This document shows positions 18,736 through 30,000 of a stretch of 64,000 bases of DNA, one piece after another. The position numbers and the translations under genes were made by a program. The DNA is from an uncultured bacterium. Lineage in GTDB: Bacteria; Bacteroidota; Ignavibacteria; UBA10030; BY39. The first letter of the stretch is position 1; each line of letters opens with the position of its first letter. Under the pieces are notes generated by a model that made no database searches, was not told where the DNA came from, and saw only the letters and a program-made list of their open reading frames with translations. Where the stretch lies: the NCBI GenBank assembly GCA_937967455.1, contig CALCJK010000010.1, positions 57,537 to 121,536 on the forward strand. The letters run 5' to 3'.

Positions 18736-20945
18736 GACTGATTTCTCTTCTAATTTTATTTATACAAGTTTCAATTCAACTTATCGCACAACCTGGTGAA
18801 TGGCAAGCTTACACCTCAAAAAATAATATCAATGATATTTTTTTTAAAAATGGCAAATTGTGGACTGCAACAACAGGTGGTGTATTTTATTATGATACTT
18901 TGACTAAATCTTTTGGGGAGTTTACTACATTAAATGGGTTAAAATCAACATTTATTTCAAGTGTTTTCATAGATGAACAGGGGGATATATGGATAGGAGC
19001 ACAAAACGGTTATCTTCATTATCTGAAAAATAATAAAAAATGGATTTATTTTAATGATATCTATTTCAGCTCAGAAATTAATAAAGATATTAACAGTTTT
19101 CTACAATATAAAGATACTATGTATATATGCTCAGAAATTGGATTACATACTTTGCTAATTGAAGAGGGACAATTCAGCGACAGTTATGTAAAATTTGGAA
19201 TATCTCCGCAAATAAATGGAAAAGTTAATTCTGTCCTTATATTAAATGATACGATATGGGTTGCAACAAAATCTGGTATTGCGCAATCAATTCGTTCATA
19301 TCCCAATCTTCTGTCACCAGAAGTATGGAAGGTTTATACTACATTACATGGACTTCCCAGTGATAATGTAATTAGTATTTTTATTATTAGAGGTGAGATT
19401 TATGCGGCTACAACTAACGGCTTAGCGAAATTTAATGGTGCGAACTGGACTCCTATTTTCGAAACATATGGAAAGAAAATCATTGATATAGATGTTATTA
19501 AAGATACTATTTTCTTTGTAACTAGTTCTGAACTATACAAAATGAGTGATTATAGTTTAAATCTAATATCAAATAATTTTCAATCTAAATTAAAATCACT
19601 GAAAGTTACGGAAGAGGATATTTTTATTGGAACAGAAGATTTTGGAATAATATGTATACAGGATACATCACGATTTTCAATATTACCTGATTGTCCACCA
19701 ACAAATAATCTAATCGGTTTAGCAGTAGATGGAAATGGTGTCTTATGGGCTGGAACAGGAACTGCAAATGGAAAAGGTTTTATAAGATTTGAAAATAATT
19801 CATGGTATCAATACAATTATACAAATTATCCAATACTTGGCAGTCCAAATTATTATAAAGCAAATATTGGAATGAATAATGTAAAATGGATTAATGGTTG
19901 GGGACCAGGTATTGCACTCGTTGGAGCTGATAATGAGATCAAAAAAGTATTAAATACAAAAAATGGGCTACCATCCTCTGTTGTTTCTGATCCGAATTAT
20001 GTTGTATGTTCTGGGGCAGTCACTGATAATAATGGTAGAGTATGGATAAGCATTTTCAATGAAAGAAAAGACACCGTCCTTGTTATATTTAACCCCGATT
20101 CAAGTTTGGAATATTTAATCTCTCCTTTATCCTTTATATCAACTGGAATTACTATAGACCATTATGGCACAAAATGGTTCTGGACTGGAAGAAACGGAGG
20201 TGGTATATTTTTCTATAATGAAAAAGATACAATTCGCGGTATGCAACCAGGAACAAGATGGGGTAGGGTGACTAAATCTAATGGACTTAATAGTGATAAT
20301 GTGTCAGTTATTGCTGTAGATCGAAATGGTGAAATATGGGTTGGTACTATGGATGCTGGAATTAACATAATTTATGATGCTACAAACCCGCTTAACAGAA
20401 TTGCTGTATATAGTCCCCTTCGTGGTCAAAAGATAAACGATATTTTAGTTGACCCATTAAACCAAAAATGGGTTGCTACCTCCCTGGGAGTTTATGTTTT
20501 AAATCCAGATGGAACTGCTATTCTTCAACAATACACATTTGAGAACACAAACGGTAAACTTCTTGATAATAATGTAATTTCAATTGCTATGAATAATAAT
20601 GATGGAACTATTTATTTCGGAACAGAAAAAGGTTTGTCAGTTTTAAAAACTTATTCTATAACTCCAGTGCAAAATTTCACTGAATTAAAAATTTCTCCAA
20701 ATCCTTTTATTATAAATTCTCATAATCAAATTTTCATTGATGGTCTTGTAGAAAAGAGTTCTATAAAGATTATTTCTTCAAGTGGTGAATTAATTAGAAA
20801 TCTGGAATCTCCAGGTGGACGCTTAGCTTCGTGGGACGGTTGTGATTTGAATGGTAATAAAGTTTCAAGCGGAATTTATATCATAATTGCATCCGCAGAT
20901 GATGAAAGTAAAATTGGTTTAGGTAAAATCGCAGTAATTAAATAA
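18732..20945 (+). CDS. porZ: PorZ-like T9SS attachment-complex protein (two-component-regulator propellers)
   Basis: 737 residues with a signal peptide (about 1-20). Many blades of the type [13 protein letters not shown] or [10 protein letters not shown] show two beta-propellers of the two-component-regulator type (about 25-640). A C-terminal T9SS-like domain starts at LKISPNPF and contains [18 protein letters not shown], the form I associate with PorZ. In Porphyromonas, PorZ is a surface protein of the PorU-PorV-PorQ-PorZ attachment complex that handles the A-LPS anchor for cargo. The presence of porU and porV just downstream supports this. A generic T9SS-exported propeller protein is the alternative. 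Confidence 0.78.
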   Translation: MRLISLLILFIQVSIQLIAQPGEWQAYTSKNNINDIFFKNGKLWTATTGGVFYYDTLTKSFGEFTTLNGLKSTFISSVFIDEQGDIWIGAQNGYLHYLKNNKKWIYFNDIYFSSEINKDINSFLQYKDTMYICSEIGLHTLLIEEGQFSDSYVKFGISPQINGKVNSVLILNDTIWVATKSGIAQSIRSYPNLLSPEVWKVYTTLHGLPSDNVISIFIIRGEIYAATTNGLAKFNGANWTPIFETYGKKIIDIDVIKDTIFFVTSSELYKMSDYSLNLISNNFQSKLKSLKVTEEDIFIGTEDFGIICIQDTSRFSILPDCPPTNNLIGLAVDGNGVLWAGTGTANGKGFIRFENNSWYQYNYTNYPILGSPNYYKANIGMNNVKWINGWGPGIALVGADNEIKKVLNTKNGLPSSVVSDPNYVVCSGAVTDNNGRVWISIFNERKDTVLVIFNPDSSLEYLISPLSFISTGITIDHYGTKWFWTGRNGGGIFFYNEKDTIRGMQPGTRWGRVTKSNGLNSDNVSVIAVDRNGEIWVGTMDAGINIIYDATNPLNRIAVYSPLRGQKINDILVDPLNQKWVATSLGVYVLNPDGTAILQQYTFENTNGKLLDNNVISIAMNNNDGTIYFGTEKGLSVLKTYSITPVQNFTELKISPNPFIINSHNQIFIDGLVEKSSIKIISSSGELIRNLESPGGRLASWDGCDLNGNKVSSGIYIIIASADDESKIGLGKIAVIK

Positions 20946-20953
20946 ATTGTGTA

Positions 20954-21613
20954 GTGATAAACAATATAGTTACAGCCGTTATAATCAATTTTCAAACTCC
21001 AGAACTTACAGAATATGCTGTAAGATCCTTGAAGAATTTCTACCCCGATCTAAAACTAATTTTGATAGATAATGGTTCAAGAGATAATTCTTCCGATAAA
21101 TTAAAAACATTAGTTAACCAATTTAATTACATTGACTTTATTTCTAATAGAAAAAATATACACCACGGGCCTGCAATGCATCAAGCAATTCTACACTCGG
21201 ATACAGATTATATACTATTTTTAGATTCTGATTGTAGAGTTCTTAAAGGTGGTTTTATTGAAGAGATGCTAAGTATTTTAAAGGAGAAGGATTCTAATTA
21301 TGCTATCGGTGAGATTATTTATATGAATAAGCGTGGTTTTCCTATAAAGAATAAAACTTCAGGTTTTCCATATATCAGGCCGGTTTGTATGATGCTCAAG
21401 CGTAAGCATTATCTAATGTTGAAACCATTTCAGAAACATGGTGCACCATGTCTTGATAACATGAAAAATGCATTAGAAAATGGCTTGCTTTTAAAGAATT
21501 TTGATATAAATAGTTTTATTTATCATCTTGGTAGAGGAACAGCTTCAAAATACGGTTATAATTTAGGAATTTTTGGGAAATTGAACTATTTACTGAATAA
21601 ATTAAAACTGTGA
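20954..21613 (+). CDS. Family 2 glycosyltransferase
   Basis: 219 residues. A GT-A Rossmann-like fold is shown by AVIINFQTPELTEYAVRSL (about 8-26), LILIDNGSRDNSSD and the DxD-type motif FLDSDCRV near 93-100. There is no membrane segment. It starts at GTG 20954 with no good Shine-Dalgarno, so the exact start is uncertain; MINNIVTAVIINF fits the fold well. Donor and acceptor sugars are unknown; given its place between porZ and porU, a part in making the surface polysaccharide to which T9SS cargo is attached is possible but unproven. Confidence 0.82.
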   Translation: MINNIVTAVIINFQTPELTEYAVRSLKNFYPDLKLILIDNGSRDNSSDKLKTLVNQFNYIDFISNRKNIHHGPAMHQAILHSDTDYILFLDSDCRVLKGGFIEEMLSILKEKDSNYAIGEIIYMNKRGFPIKNKTSGFPYIRPVCMMLKRKHYLMLKPFQKHGAPCLDNMKNALENGLLLKNFDINSFIYHLGRGTASKYGYNLGIFGKLNYLLNKLKL

Positions 21614-21614
21614 C

Positions 21615-21643
21615 TTGACAATCTCAAAAACTTTTAATATATT
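21615..21643 (+). promoter_or_regulatory. Promoter of the porU leader/operon
   Basis: TTGACA (21615-21620), 17-bp spacer, TATATT (21638-21643), beginning two bases after the glycosyltransferase stop. Transcription would begin near 21650, giving a leader of almost 200 nt before porU. Confidence 0.8.
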
Positions 21644-21714
21644 TGAGTTGAAATTTTATAAAATTAAAAAGGATTTGAACATATCGTAAAATTGTTAAAG
21701 GTTTGATTTTACTG

Positions 21715-21765
21715 ATGTCAGTTTCTATTACAACTGACTATTTTATAGTTTTAAGTGACCTTTAA
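21715..21765 (+). CDS. Possible leader peptide in the porU attenuator (16 aa)
   Basis: An ATG at 21715 opens a 16-codon frame, MSVSITTDYFIVLSDL, ending with TAA at 21763-21765 inside pairing segment 2. AAAGG at 21697-21701, inside segment 1, could serve as a distant ribosome-binding site. A ribosome stalled within the frame would separate segments 1 and 2 and favour the 2:3 antiterminator; a ribosome at the stop would cover segment 2. There is no striking codon run, so this may be a chance frame. Confidence 0.35.
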   Translation: MSVSITTDYFIVLSDL

Positions 21766-21792
21766 CATTGTGCGATATGGTAATTTTCTAAG

Positions 21793-21826
21793 ACCGAATG
21801 TTAAAGGTAAAAACATTCGGTTTTTT
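21793..21826 (+). terminator. Intrinsic terminator in the porU leader
   Basis: A perfect 10-bp stem ACCGAATGTT (21793-21802) / AACATTCGGT (21812-21821) with a 9-base loop is followed by a T-run (21821-21826). It stands 20 bases before the porU ATG, so it would abort transcription before the gene unless an alternative structure forms. Confidence 0.85.
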
Positions 21827-21846
21827 ATTTATAACGAAATTTAAAA

Positions 21847-24800
21847 ATGGAAAAATATTTTAAAATTGTATCGCTTTTATTCTTCTTAGCGCTGATCGCT
21901 AATTCTCAGGCGCAGGATATAATTATTATAGAAAATAATGAGTCCGTAATAATATTTGAATATATACCCAATTATAAAGAAAATGTATCCTTTAACCTTG
22001 AAGGAGAGCAATATACCGAATTTTTATTTGAAGGCTTTATTTCTGAAACTGTTTATAAACCAGGTAGTCCAGACTTAAAATTTAGATTAATACCTGTTCG
22101 ATTACCTGGACTTGAAAATTTAAGGATTGATATATTAGATGTTGAATTTGAGATTATAGATCGAGTCAAAATACCACCAGTGAAAACTTTTTATAAAGAG
22201 GAATCTGAGTTTTTAGTTTCTAAATATATTGTTAATTCAGATGAATATAGAATTAACAAATTCATTCCTGAAAAATTTGTCACACTGATAGATTTGGGTA
22301 GTGTACGTGGGGCGGGATTTGGCAATGTTAAAATATACCCAGTTCAATATAATCCTTTATTAGGTCAGGTGAAAAAATATAAAAAAATCAAAATTAAATT
22401 AAGTTTCGGTTCAAGAGAATTTGCGACATCTCACTTAAAAGAAGATCAAATGTTGAATGATATTGGAATAAATTATGATGTTGCAAAGAACTGGTTTGCC
22501 ACTCAAGCATATTCAAAAAAATCTCAACAAATTAATAGTGTTCTCTCGACCGGAATATGGTATCGTTTTAAAATTAGAGAAAATGGAATTTACAAACTCA
22601 CTGGTTCACAATTATTACAAATTGGGATTCCTTCAAATACTGATCCTAAAACTATAAAAATATATAATAATGGTGGATATGAACCCTCATTCTCTCCCAC
22701 TGACTTTATTCCAGATGATTTGATAGAAAATGCTGTATATGTTAAAGACATAGGTAACCAAAATTCACTGGATGCTGATGATTATATTCTATTTTATGGT
22801 AAAGGAACAAGTGGATGGAAGTATAATGTCTCCACTAAATCTTATTCTCATTACATCCACCATTTTTCAGATGATAATGTTTACTGGCTTACTTTTGGTG
22901 GCGATATTGGTAAGAAAATGAATAATATCCAGTCATTGAATATACCAGATTATTTTCAGCCAACAACTGTTTTGGGTAAAGTGTTCAGGGAAGATGATAA
23001 AGTTAACATTCTTGGTTCTGGTATTGAATGGTTAGGACAACCTTTTAGTGTTGAAAACACGATTACTTATGTTGTCCCTTTGCCTGCGTTAAATAATCAA
23101 GAAAAAATCGAATATAAGATTCAACTTGCAGCACGTGCTCACTTACAAAAATCTTACTTTACTGTATATGAACATAATCAATTTATTGGTAGTGTTGATA
23201 TTGCAAGTACCTTTATAGGCAGTTACAGTGATCCTCAAGCTAAGTTTGCACAATTAAAAGCATCTTTGTTCCCAAACTTTACCGAACCAAGAAGTGAATT
23301 AAAATTCAAATTCACAAGCAATAATCCATCAGGTATTGGTTATCTCGATTGGTATGAGATATTTTATAGTCGGAATCTAATAGCACAGAATGATATTTTT
23401 GATTTTCATACTCATGATACAAATACAGTTTTGAAATATAGAATTGAAGGATTCTCATCTAATGATATACAGGTTTTTGATGTAACTGACTTTGAAAACG
23501 TAAATTTAATAACAACTTCAGATATTGTTGGTAATGCGATTACATTTTTAATTCAGGGTATCGCAGGTGCACCAAGGGAAATATTTGTTGTTGGTAAAAA
23601 TGGTTATAAAAATGTTGCTGATATTGTAAAGGTCAATAATCAGAATATTCATGGTGCTGTAACTTCAGGTGAACAGAAAGAATTCATAATAATTACACAT
23701 GCAGATTTTAAAAGTGCAGCAAATAAATTAAAAAATCATCGTGAGAGTTTTGAAAAGAATAAAATGAAAACCCTTGTGGTGGATGTTGAAGAAGTTTATA
23801 ATGAATTTGGAGGTGGTATTCCTTCTCCCATGGCAATACGAAATTTTCTAAAGTATGCATATAATTCAATACCAAATAATTCGCTAAAGTATGTTTTGTT
23901 ATTAGGTGATGGTGATTTTGACTATAAAAGGATTTTAACATCAGCTTATCCAAATTGGATACCACCTTGGGAAACACCAGAGTCTTTTATAGATATAGAT
24001 TCTTACCCGTCAGACGATAATTATGTAATCTTTGATAATACGAACAGAGTTTCACTTGCAATTGGTAGATTAGCTGTAAGATCAAATTCGGAAGCGAATG
24101 CTCTAATAGATAAAATAATAGATTATGAAAAAAACCCTAAGTTTGAACCATGGAAAATGAGAGTAACTTATGTGGGTGACGACGATTTAGCTGGACCTGG
24201 TGAAAATGATGGAATATTTCATACAGCTCAAGCAGAAGATGTTGCGGCTGTTACTCCGAATTCAATTGAGAAAAGAAAAATTTATTTAGGTGCTTACCCA
24301 ACGGTCCTAACTGCTACAGGTCGCCGTAAACCAACTGTTAATGAAGCTATCGTAAATCAAATAAATCAAGGTACACTGGTAATCAACTTTTCTGGACATG
24401 GTAATCCAAGGCTTTGGACGCATGAGCAGGTTTTTGTGAGGGAAACGGATTTCCAATTGCTTAAAAACACTAGTAAGTATTTTTACCTTATTGCTGCAAC
24501 CTGTAACTTTTCACAATTCGACGGAACAGGTGACCAAAGTGGTGGGGAAATTTTAGTCAATTATCCAAATTCTGGTGCTATAGGTGTTTTCTCTGCAACC
24601 AGAGCTGTTTATGCTGCTCCTAATAGACAGATGAACATCGAACTCTTCAGACAAATTTTTAAGTTAAATTTGGATGGAAGTATTCAGGCTTCCAGACTTG
24701 GAGATGGTATATTTAGAACTAAACAAGTTTACAAAACTGATAATGATAAAAAATATTTTCTACTTGGTGATCCATCAACTCGTTTAGCTTTACCAGAATT

Positions 24801-25842
24801 GTATTCTTCTATAGACTCAATTAATAGTTTAGCAACTAGCACTGTAGTTTCTTTAAAGGCTTTACAAAAAGTTCAATTGTCAGGGAGTGTGAATACTTCT
24901 GATCCAAATTTTTCTGCAAAGGCTCAAATTGTTGTATATGATGCAAGTAAAAAAATAACACTGAAAGATTGGTATAATTTTACTTATATAGTTCCCGGTG
25001 GAGTAATTTTTAATGGTCAAAGTTCAATTTCAAACGGTAAATTTAATACAAACTTTATAATTCCAAAAGATATTTCATATGATACCCTGAATGGTAGAAT
25101 CACAGTTTACTTTTCGAATCAGCAAGCGGACGGGATGGGCTTTACAGAAAATTTTAGAATTAATGGTACAGATACAACAGCAACTTTAGACAATGAAGGT
25201 CCTGAAATTGCAATATATTTTGGTGATAGAAAATTCAGACCAGGTGATATAGTTTCTGAATCTCCATTGTTAATAGTAGACTTGAAAGATGAATCTGGAA
25301 TAAATTCTACAGGATCTGGAATTGGTCATCGCATTGAGGCTTGGTTAGATGATCAGACCGAAAGTATAAATCTGAATCCATACTATTCGAGTAAACTTGA
25401 TAGTTATCAGGAAGGGACTGTTGAGTATCAGTTTGGGAAATTAAGTACAGGCTCGCATAAAATAAAGATCAGAGCATGGGATGTTTATAACAACGCATCT
25501 ATAAATTCGACAATATTTAATGTCGTTACTGGGCAAGGGCTCACTATAACTGATGTATATAATTTCCCAAATCCTTTTTCAGAAAATACTTACTTTACAT
25601 TTTATCAAAATCAAATTGTACCTGTGGATGTTGAAATAAAAATATATTCCGTAGCTGGTAGATTATTAAATTTTATTCGAAAATATGGTGTTCAGCAAAA
25701 TTATGTGAGAATTGAATGGGATGGTAGAGATAGAGAAGGTGAAAAATTGGCTAATGGGATCTATTTATATAAAGTTATAGTCAAAACTCAAGACGGTAGA
25801 TTTTCAAGTGAAGCTATTCAAAAATTGTCTATTATGAGATAG
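21847..25842 (+). CDS. porU: T9SS C-terminal signal peptidase/sortase PorU (gingipain-like C25)
   Basis: 1331 residues with a signal peptide (about 1-22). N-terminal beta-rich domains precede a C25 gingipain-like peptidase (about 615-990) with a His-Cys dyad: His851 in FSGHGNPRLW and Cys886 in IAATCNFSQFDG. Ig-like domains and a C-terminal sorting-like domain (VYNFPNPFSENTYF onward, about 1238-1331) complete it. PorU removes the C-terminal signal of T9SS cargo and links the new end to a lipid-anchored polysaccharide at the cell surface, working with PorV, PorQ and PorZ. It is preceded by the attenuator-like leader and followed 70 bases later by porV. Confidence 0.92.
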   Translation: MEKYFKIVSLLFFLALIANSQAQDIIIIENNESVIIFEYIPNYKENVSFNLEGEQYTEFLFEGFISETVYKPGSPDLKFRLIPVRLPGLENLRIDILDVEFEIIDRVKIPPVKTFYKEESEFLVSKYIVNSDEYRINKFIPEKFVTLIDLGSVRGAGFGNVKIYPVQYNPLLGQVKKYKKIKIKLSFGSREFATSHLKEDQMLNDIGINYDVAKNWFATQAYSKKSQQINSVLSTGIWYRFKIRENGIYKLTGSQLLQIGIPSNTDPKTIKIYNNGGYEPSFSPTDFIPDDLIENAVYVKDIGNQNSLDADDYILFYGKGTSGWKYNVSTKSYSHYIHHFSDDNVYWLTFGGDIGKKMNNIQSLNIPDYFQPTTVLGKVFREDDKVNILGSGIEWLGQPFSVENTITYVVPLPALNNQEKIEYKIQLAARAHLQKSYFTVYEHNQFIGSVDIASTFIGSYSDPQAKFAQLKASLFPNFTEPRSELKFKFTSNNPSGIGYLDWYEIFYSRNLIAQNDIFDFHTHDTNTVLKYRIEGFSSNDIQVFDVTDFENVNLITTSDIVGNAITFLIQGIAGAPREIFVVGKNGYKNVADIVKVNNQNIHGAVTSGEQKEFIIITHADFKSAANKLKNHRESFEKNKMKTLVVDVEEVYNEFGGGIPSPMAIRNFLKYAYNSIPNNSLKYVLLLGDGDFDYKRILTSAYPNWIPPWETPESFIDIDSYPSDDNYVIFDNTNRVSLAIGRLAVRSNSEANALIDKIIDYEKNPKFEPWKMRVTYVGDDDLAGPGENDGIFHTAQAEDVAAVTPNSIEKRKIYLGAYPTVLTATGRRKPTVNEAIVNQINQGTLVINFSGHGNPRLWTHEQVFVRETDFQLLKNTSKYFYLIAATCNFSQFDGTGDQSGGEILVNYPNSGAIGVFSATRAVYAAPNRQMNIELFRQIFKLNLDGSIQASRLGDGIFRTKQVYKTDNDKKYFLLGDPSTRLALPELYSSIDSINSLATSTVVSLKALQKVQLSGSVNTSDPNFSAKAQIVVYDASKKITLKDWYNFTYIVPGGVIFNGQSSISNGKFNTNFIIPKDISYDTLNGRITVYFSNQQADGMGFTENFRINGTDTTATLDNEGPEIAIYFGDRKFRPGDIVSESPLLIVDLKDESGINSTGSGIGHRIEAWLDDQTESINLNPYYSSKLDSYQEGTVEYQFGKLSTGSHKIKIRAWDVYNNASINSTIFNVVTGQGLTITDVYNFPNPFSENTYFTFYQNQIVPVDVEIKIYSVAGRLLNFIRKYGVQQNYVRIEWDGRDREGEKLANGIYLYKVIVKTQDGRFSSEAIQKLSIMR

Positions 25843-25912
25843 GAAAATTTTGCTAATAATAAATAAAGATTTTAAATTTAATAACAATGTGTCAAATTAA
25901 AAGGATAAAATT

Positions 25913-27013
25913 ATGAAACACTTATCAATCAAAGCAATATTTCTAGTAATTATTGCATTTTACATTATTTTGAGTGATGGAGTTTATTCACAAGGTGAAT
26001 CTGCAGTACCATTTCTGTTAATTGCACCAAATTCAAGGGCAAGTGGTATGGGTGAATCAGGTACTGGTATCGCTGATGATGCTTCTGCAATTTTCTGGAA
26101 TCCAGCTGGCCTGGCTTTCCAAACAGGTCAGGAAGTTAGTTTAACTCATGCTAACTGGTTACCTCAATTTGCTATGTCGGATCTTTTCTATGAATATTTG
26201 GGTTATAAGGGTTCGTTTGATGCACTTGGTGGTACTATCGGTGCAAATATTATATATCTGAATTTAGGGGAATTTATTAAAACTTTATCAAGTGGTCCTG
26301 AAGAAGTTGGAAGATTTAAAGCATATGAATTTGCAATTACTGCTGGTTATGCTACCAAAGTTATGGAAAATTTGGGATTAGGTGTAAACTTACGGTTTAT
26401 CCGCAGTGCACTTGCACCTTTTGGTACAGAAGAAGAACAGGGTAAAGGAATTGCAAATACTTTCAGCTTTGACATCGCTGCTCTTTATAAACAACCATTA
26501 CTTGAAGGTGAATTTTTATCTGATATGAATATCGGTATAAATCTTGCAAATTTAGGTCCGAAAGTAGTTTATATCGACGAAGCACAAGCTGACCCTCTCC
26601 CAACAAATTTACGACTTGGTTTGGGGTTTAATGTGCTAAAAAGTGAATATAATAATATTATGGCAAACATAGATTTCCAAAGGACACTCGTAAGGCGCTA
26701 TGCCGATGGAACATCAGATAATGCTTTCAAAGCTATATTTTCTGCTTGGGGTGATGGCTCTGGTTTGAGAAAAGTTACAATCGGTACCGGTCTTGAATAC
26801 TGGTATGGTTCACCTAAACTTGTTGCAATTAGATTTGGATATTTTTATGAAGATCCCAGTTTTGGAAATCGGAAATTCTTAACATTTGGTGCTGGTATCA
26901 GATACGATATTTACGGATTCGACTTCAGTTATCTTTCAGCAATTGAAGAAAATCATCCACTCTCAGAAACATTAAGATTTACGCTATTAATTAACTGGGG
27001 TTTTCTAAACTAA
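25913..27013 (+). CDS. porV: T9SS outer-membrane shuttle protein PorV
   Basis: 366 residues; a signal peptide ends near SQGESA. The start of the mature protein, PFLLIAPNSRASGMGESGTGIADDASAIFWNPAGLA, is the PorV/PorQ family hallmark, and the rest alternates like a FadL-type outer-membrane barrel to a C-terminal aromatic strand (LLINWGFLN). PorV receives cargo leaving the translocon and delivers it to PorU. Adjacency to porU favours PorV over PorQ. AAAGGATAAAATT precedes the ATG. Confidence 0.9.
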   Translation: MKHLSIKAIFLVIIAFYIILSDGVYSQGESAVPFLLIAPNSRASGMGESGTGIADDASAIFWNPAGLAFQTGQEVSLTHANWLPQFAMSDLFYEYLGYKGSFDALGGTIGANIIYLNLGEFIKTLSSGPEEVGRFKAYEFAITAGYATKVMENLGLGVNLRFIRSALAPFGTEEEQGKGIANTFSFDIAALYKQPLLEGEFLSDMNIGINLANLGPKVVYIDEAQADPLPTNLRLGLGFNVLKSEYNNIMANIDFQRTLVRRYADGTSDNAFKAIFSAWGDGSGLRKVTIGTGLEYWYGSPKLVAIRFGYFYEDPSFGNRKFLTFGAGIRYDIYGFDFSYLSAIEENHPLSETLRFTLLINWGFLN

Positions 27014-27036
27014 TATACCTTTAATCCATCACTATA

Positions 27037-30000
27037 ATGAAAACTAATTTCCTGTTAGCAATTATAATTGCCATACTCTGTTCTTATATTTCTTCATCAC
27101 AGATACTGTATGATATGGATCATTCCCTTAATAGTTTCCCTGGGGATGATTCTTATCATAAAGACATTTTTAAAGTTTCGGGAATTGAAACCGTAAAAGT
27201 TCTTGCTGTAATGGTTGAATTTGTTGAGGATAACGATGAAAGAACTACCGGGAATGGCAAGTTTGATCTCTCTGCTCCTGACTCCATAATTGATTCTCCT
27301 CCACGAGACAAAAAATATTTTGAAGATCATCTGCTATTTCTCAAAAATTACTGGTTTAAAGCTACAAATGGTAGAATAATTATACAATACAATGTGCTAG
27401 ACAGTGTATTTCAACTTCCGAACCAGATGAAACATTACAGTCCACCTAAAAAAAGTACTACTTTTTCTGAAATTGGTTATCTTATTAATGATACCTGGAG
27501 AATTGTGGATTCGCTGTATCCAAATTTCCCTTTTGAGGATTATAATGCTTTTATAATATTTCATGCAGGTGCTGGAAGGGATGTGGATCTAACAAGCATC
27601 TATGGATATGATCCAACGCCATACGACATTCCAACACTTTTTATGAATATTAATAATCTAAAACAGATTTTTGGTTACGATTATCGTGGCGTTCCTGTTA
27701 ACAATGGTAATTATTTTATTCAAAATAGTTTAATAATCCCGGAAACTGAAAATCGTAAACTATCTACTATTGGTGGTTCAACGCTACTTCAGTTAAGTAT
27801 TAATGGGATTCTCACAGGAACATTTGGGAGTTATCTCGGTTTACCAGATTTGTTCAACACAAAGACTGGTCGAACTGCGATTGGAAGGTTCGGATTGATG
27901 GATGGTCAATCTATGTTTAGTTGGAATGGTTTATTTCCACCTGAACCATCTGCATGGGAAAAGTATTTTTTAGATAGAAGATATAATCTGGGGTTTATTA
28001 AAGTAGTTGAAGTTGAATCGAGTACCGTGTTAAATTTGCCAGCAGTTGGATTTTCGGAAATTGATACTATATACAAGGTGCGTATAAATTCTAATGAGTA
28101 TTATCTAATAGAGAATAGAAATCGTGATGCAAATAGAGATGGTGCTAATGTGAGCTTCGTCCATAATGGGATTATAATTCAGAAGAAATTCCAATATGAT
28201 ACAGATAAATTTAATTATCTTAACCAGGGCGAAATTTTTGGGACTGTTATCGATATTGATGAGCCTGATTGGAGTTTGCCTGGTGGAGTTACAAAGGATG
28301 GGAGATTTTTTGACGGTGGCATTTTAATATGGCATATTGATGAAGATGTAATAGAGAAAAATTTTGCTACTAATACAGTAAACGCAGATCCTAAACGCAG
28401 AGGCGTTGATCTTGAAGAAGCTGATGGCTCTCAGGATATTGGTCAATCCTATGGATTCTTAAGTCCTGGATCAGGCAGTGAGGATGGTACAAGCCTGGAT
28501 TTTTGGTTTTTAGGAAATTCAGCTCCAGTCTATAAGAACGAATTTTCATACAGAACATTTCCGAATACTTTAAGTAACGACTTTTCGCAAACCCATATTA
28601 CTATTAGAAATTTTACGGAAAGATCGCCACGGATGACAGCTGAAGTTATAATTGGTGACGATATAATTAAACCGATTACTGGTTTTCCAATATCTATTAA
28701 TTTTAACTATGCATCGCAACCACCACAAATTTTGAATGGGAAAATTTATATTTCGAATGGAGATTCTGTATTTGCCTTTTTATTAGATGGAAGAAGTGCT
28801 ACACGAAATCCGAATGGTTTATTCTATCCAGCTGGTGGTAAGTTCCCTTTAAGTTCATTTGAATCTAATAATTTTGTACTTGTATCAGATAGTACAATTT
28901 TTATTCTAAGAGTAGAAGATTATAATTCAGATCAAGTTTTTGATTCGATTTATGTAATATATGAATATAATACAAACTCGAAAATTACTACAACAACTTC
29001 AGTTTTACTTTCGCCTTCTTTAACTACACCAGTTATTATTTATGCTGGTGATGAAGATGGAAATTTTCATATAATTCGGAACACTTTGAGGTCCTTTGTA
29101 GGTGTAAAACAAAAAGTTAGCGGTTTCGAAGTCAGCGACATTTCAATCATTGATGATAATATATTAATTGCTACGAGTGATTCACTAAAAATCTATTCTC
29201 GAAATATTGGGTTTAAACTGCCCTATGTATCTAATAAATGGAATTTGGTTTCCGGAAAACGCAGTTTAAATCACAATGAATTTACGGTTGCATTTGAAAG
29301 AGGTGGTAATGATCTCATAATTTATGACATAGTTAGTAACACAGCTAAATCTATTCGAATATCTGAAGGCAGTATTATTGGCTCAGTTGTGTCAGATGTT
29401 GATAAGAATAATACGCGTGATATTGTTCTTACTGCAGGTAGAAAATTGTATGCTTTTAATTACGAAGGTTTCTTATTAGATCATTTTCCGGTAATCTTAC
29501 CTGATACTGCCATTAGTTCGCCTGTTGTTGCTGATATTGATGGCGATGATATTTTAGACATTCTTGTTGTTTGTAAAAATAATTCTTTGGTAGCGTATAC
29601 TGTTAATGGAAAGCTGGTTACTGGATTTCCAATTTCAATAAGCAGTGGTAATGAAAGTCATTTATGTCTTACGAGCGAAGAAAATGAAACAGGTGCAGTT
29701 TTGATTTCGGCCAATTCTGATGGCGAGATATATGGATGGAGATTGCCATTGACTAAATCGGTTATGTGGGGAAGTTATAAGAAAAATATACAACACACTG
29801 GATTTGATGACTCAGAGTTAAGTGGCTCACCAATTAGTGATTATTTTCCAGCAAATCGGGCTTATAATTGGCCTAATCCTGTATATGCTAATGAAACAAA
29901 TATCCGCTTTTATGTTAGCGAAAATTCTTCAGTTACAATCAAAATATTTGATATTTCTGGAATACTTGTTGATGAAATTAAAACATCTGCCACAGGTGGT

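Larger units (their letters stand above)
21680..21826 (+). promoter_or_regulatory. Attenuator-like leader RNA of porU with three alternative hairpins
   Basis: Segment 1 (TGTTAAAGGT, 21693-21702) pairs perfectly with segment 2 (ACCTTTAACA, 21758-21767); the stem is extended by CATATCG 21680-21686 with CGATATG 21773-21779. Segment 2 (21758-21769) can instead pair over 12 perfect bp with segment 3 (21797-21808). Segment 3 overlaps the 5' arm of the terminator at 21793-21821. Thus 1:2 permits the terminator and 2:3 destroys it, the classic antiterminator logic. A small hairpin GTCAGTT/AACTGAC (21717-21738) lies inside 1:2. The pairings are seen directly; the regulatory effect and the signal are inference. 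I do not recognise a known riboswitch class. Confidence 0.75.

Noticed and set aside
21650..21827. The porU leader as a possible 6S RNA (similar length, promoter and terminator)
   Set aside because: The perfect alternative pairings and the closeness to porU fit an attenuator better, and the typical central bubble of 6S RNA is not evident.
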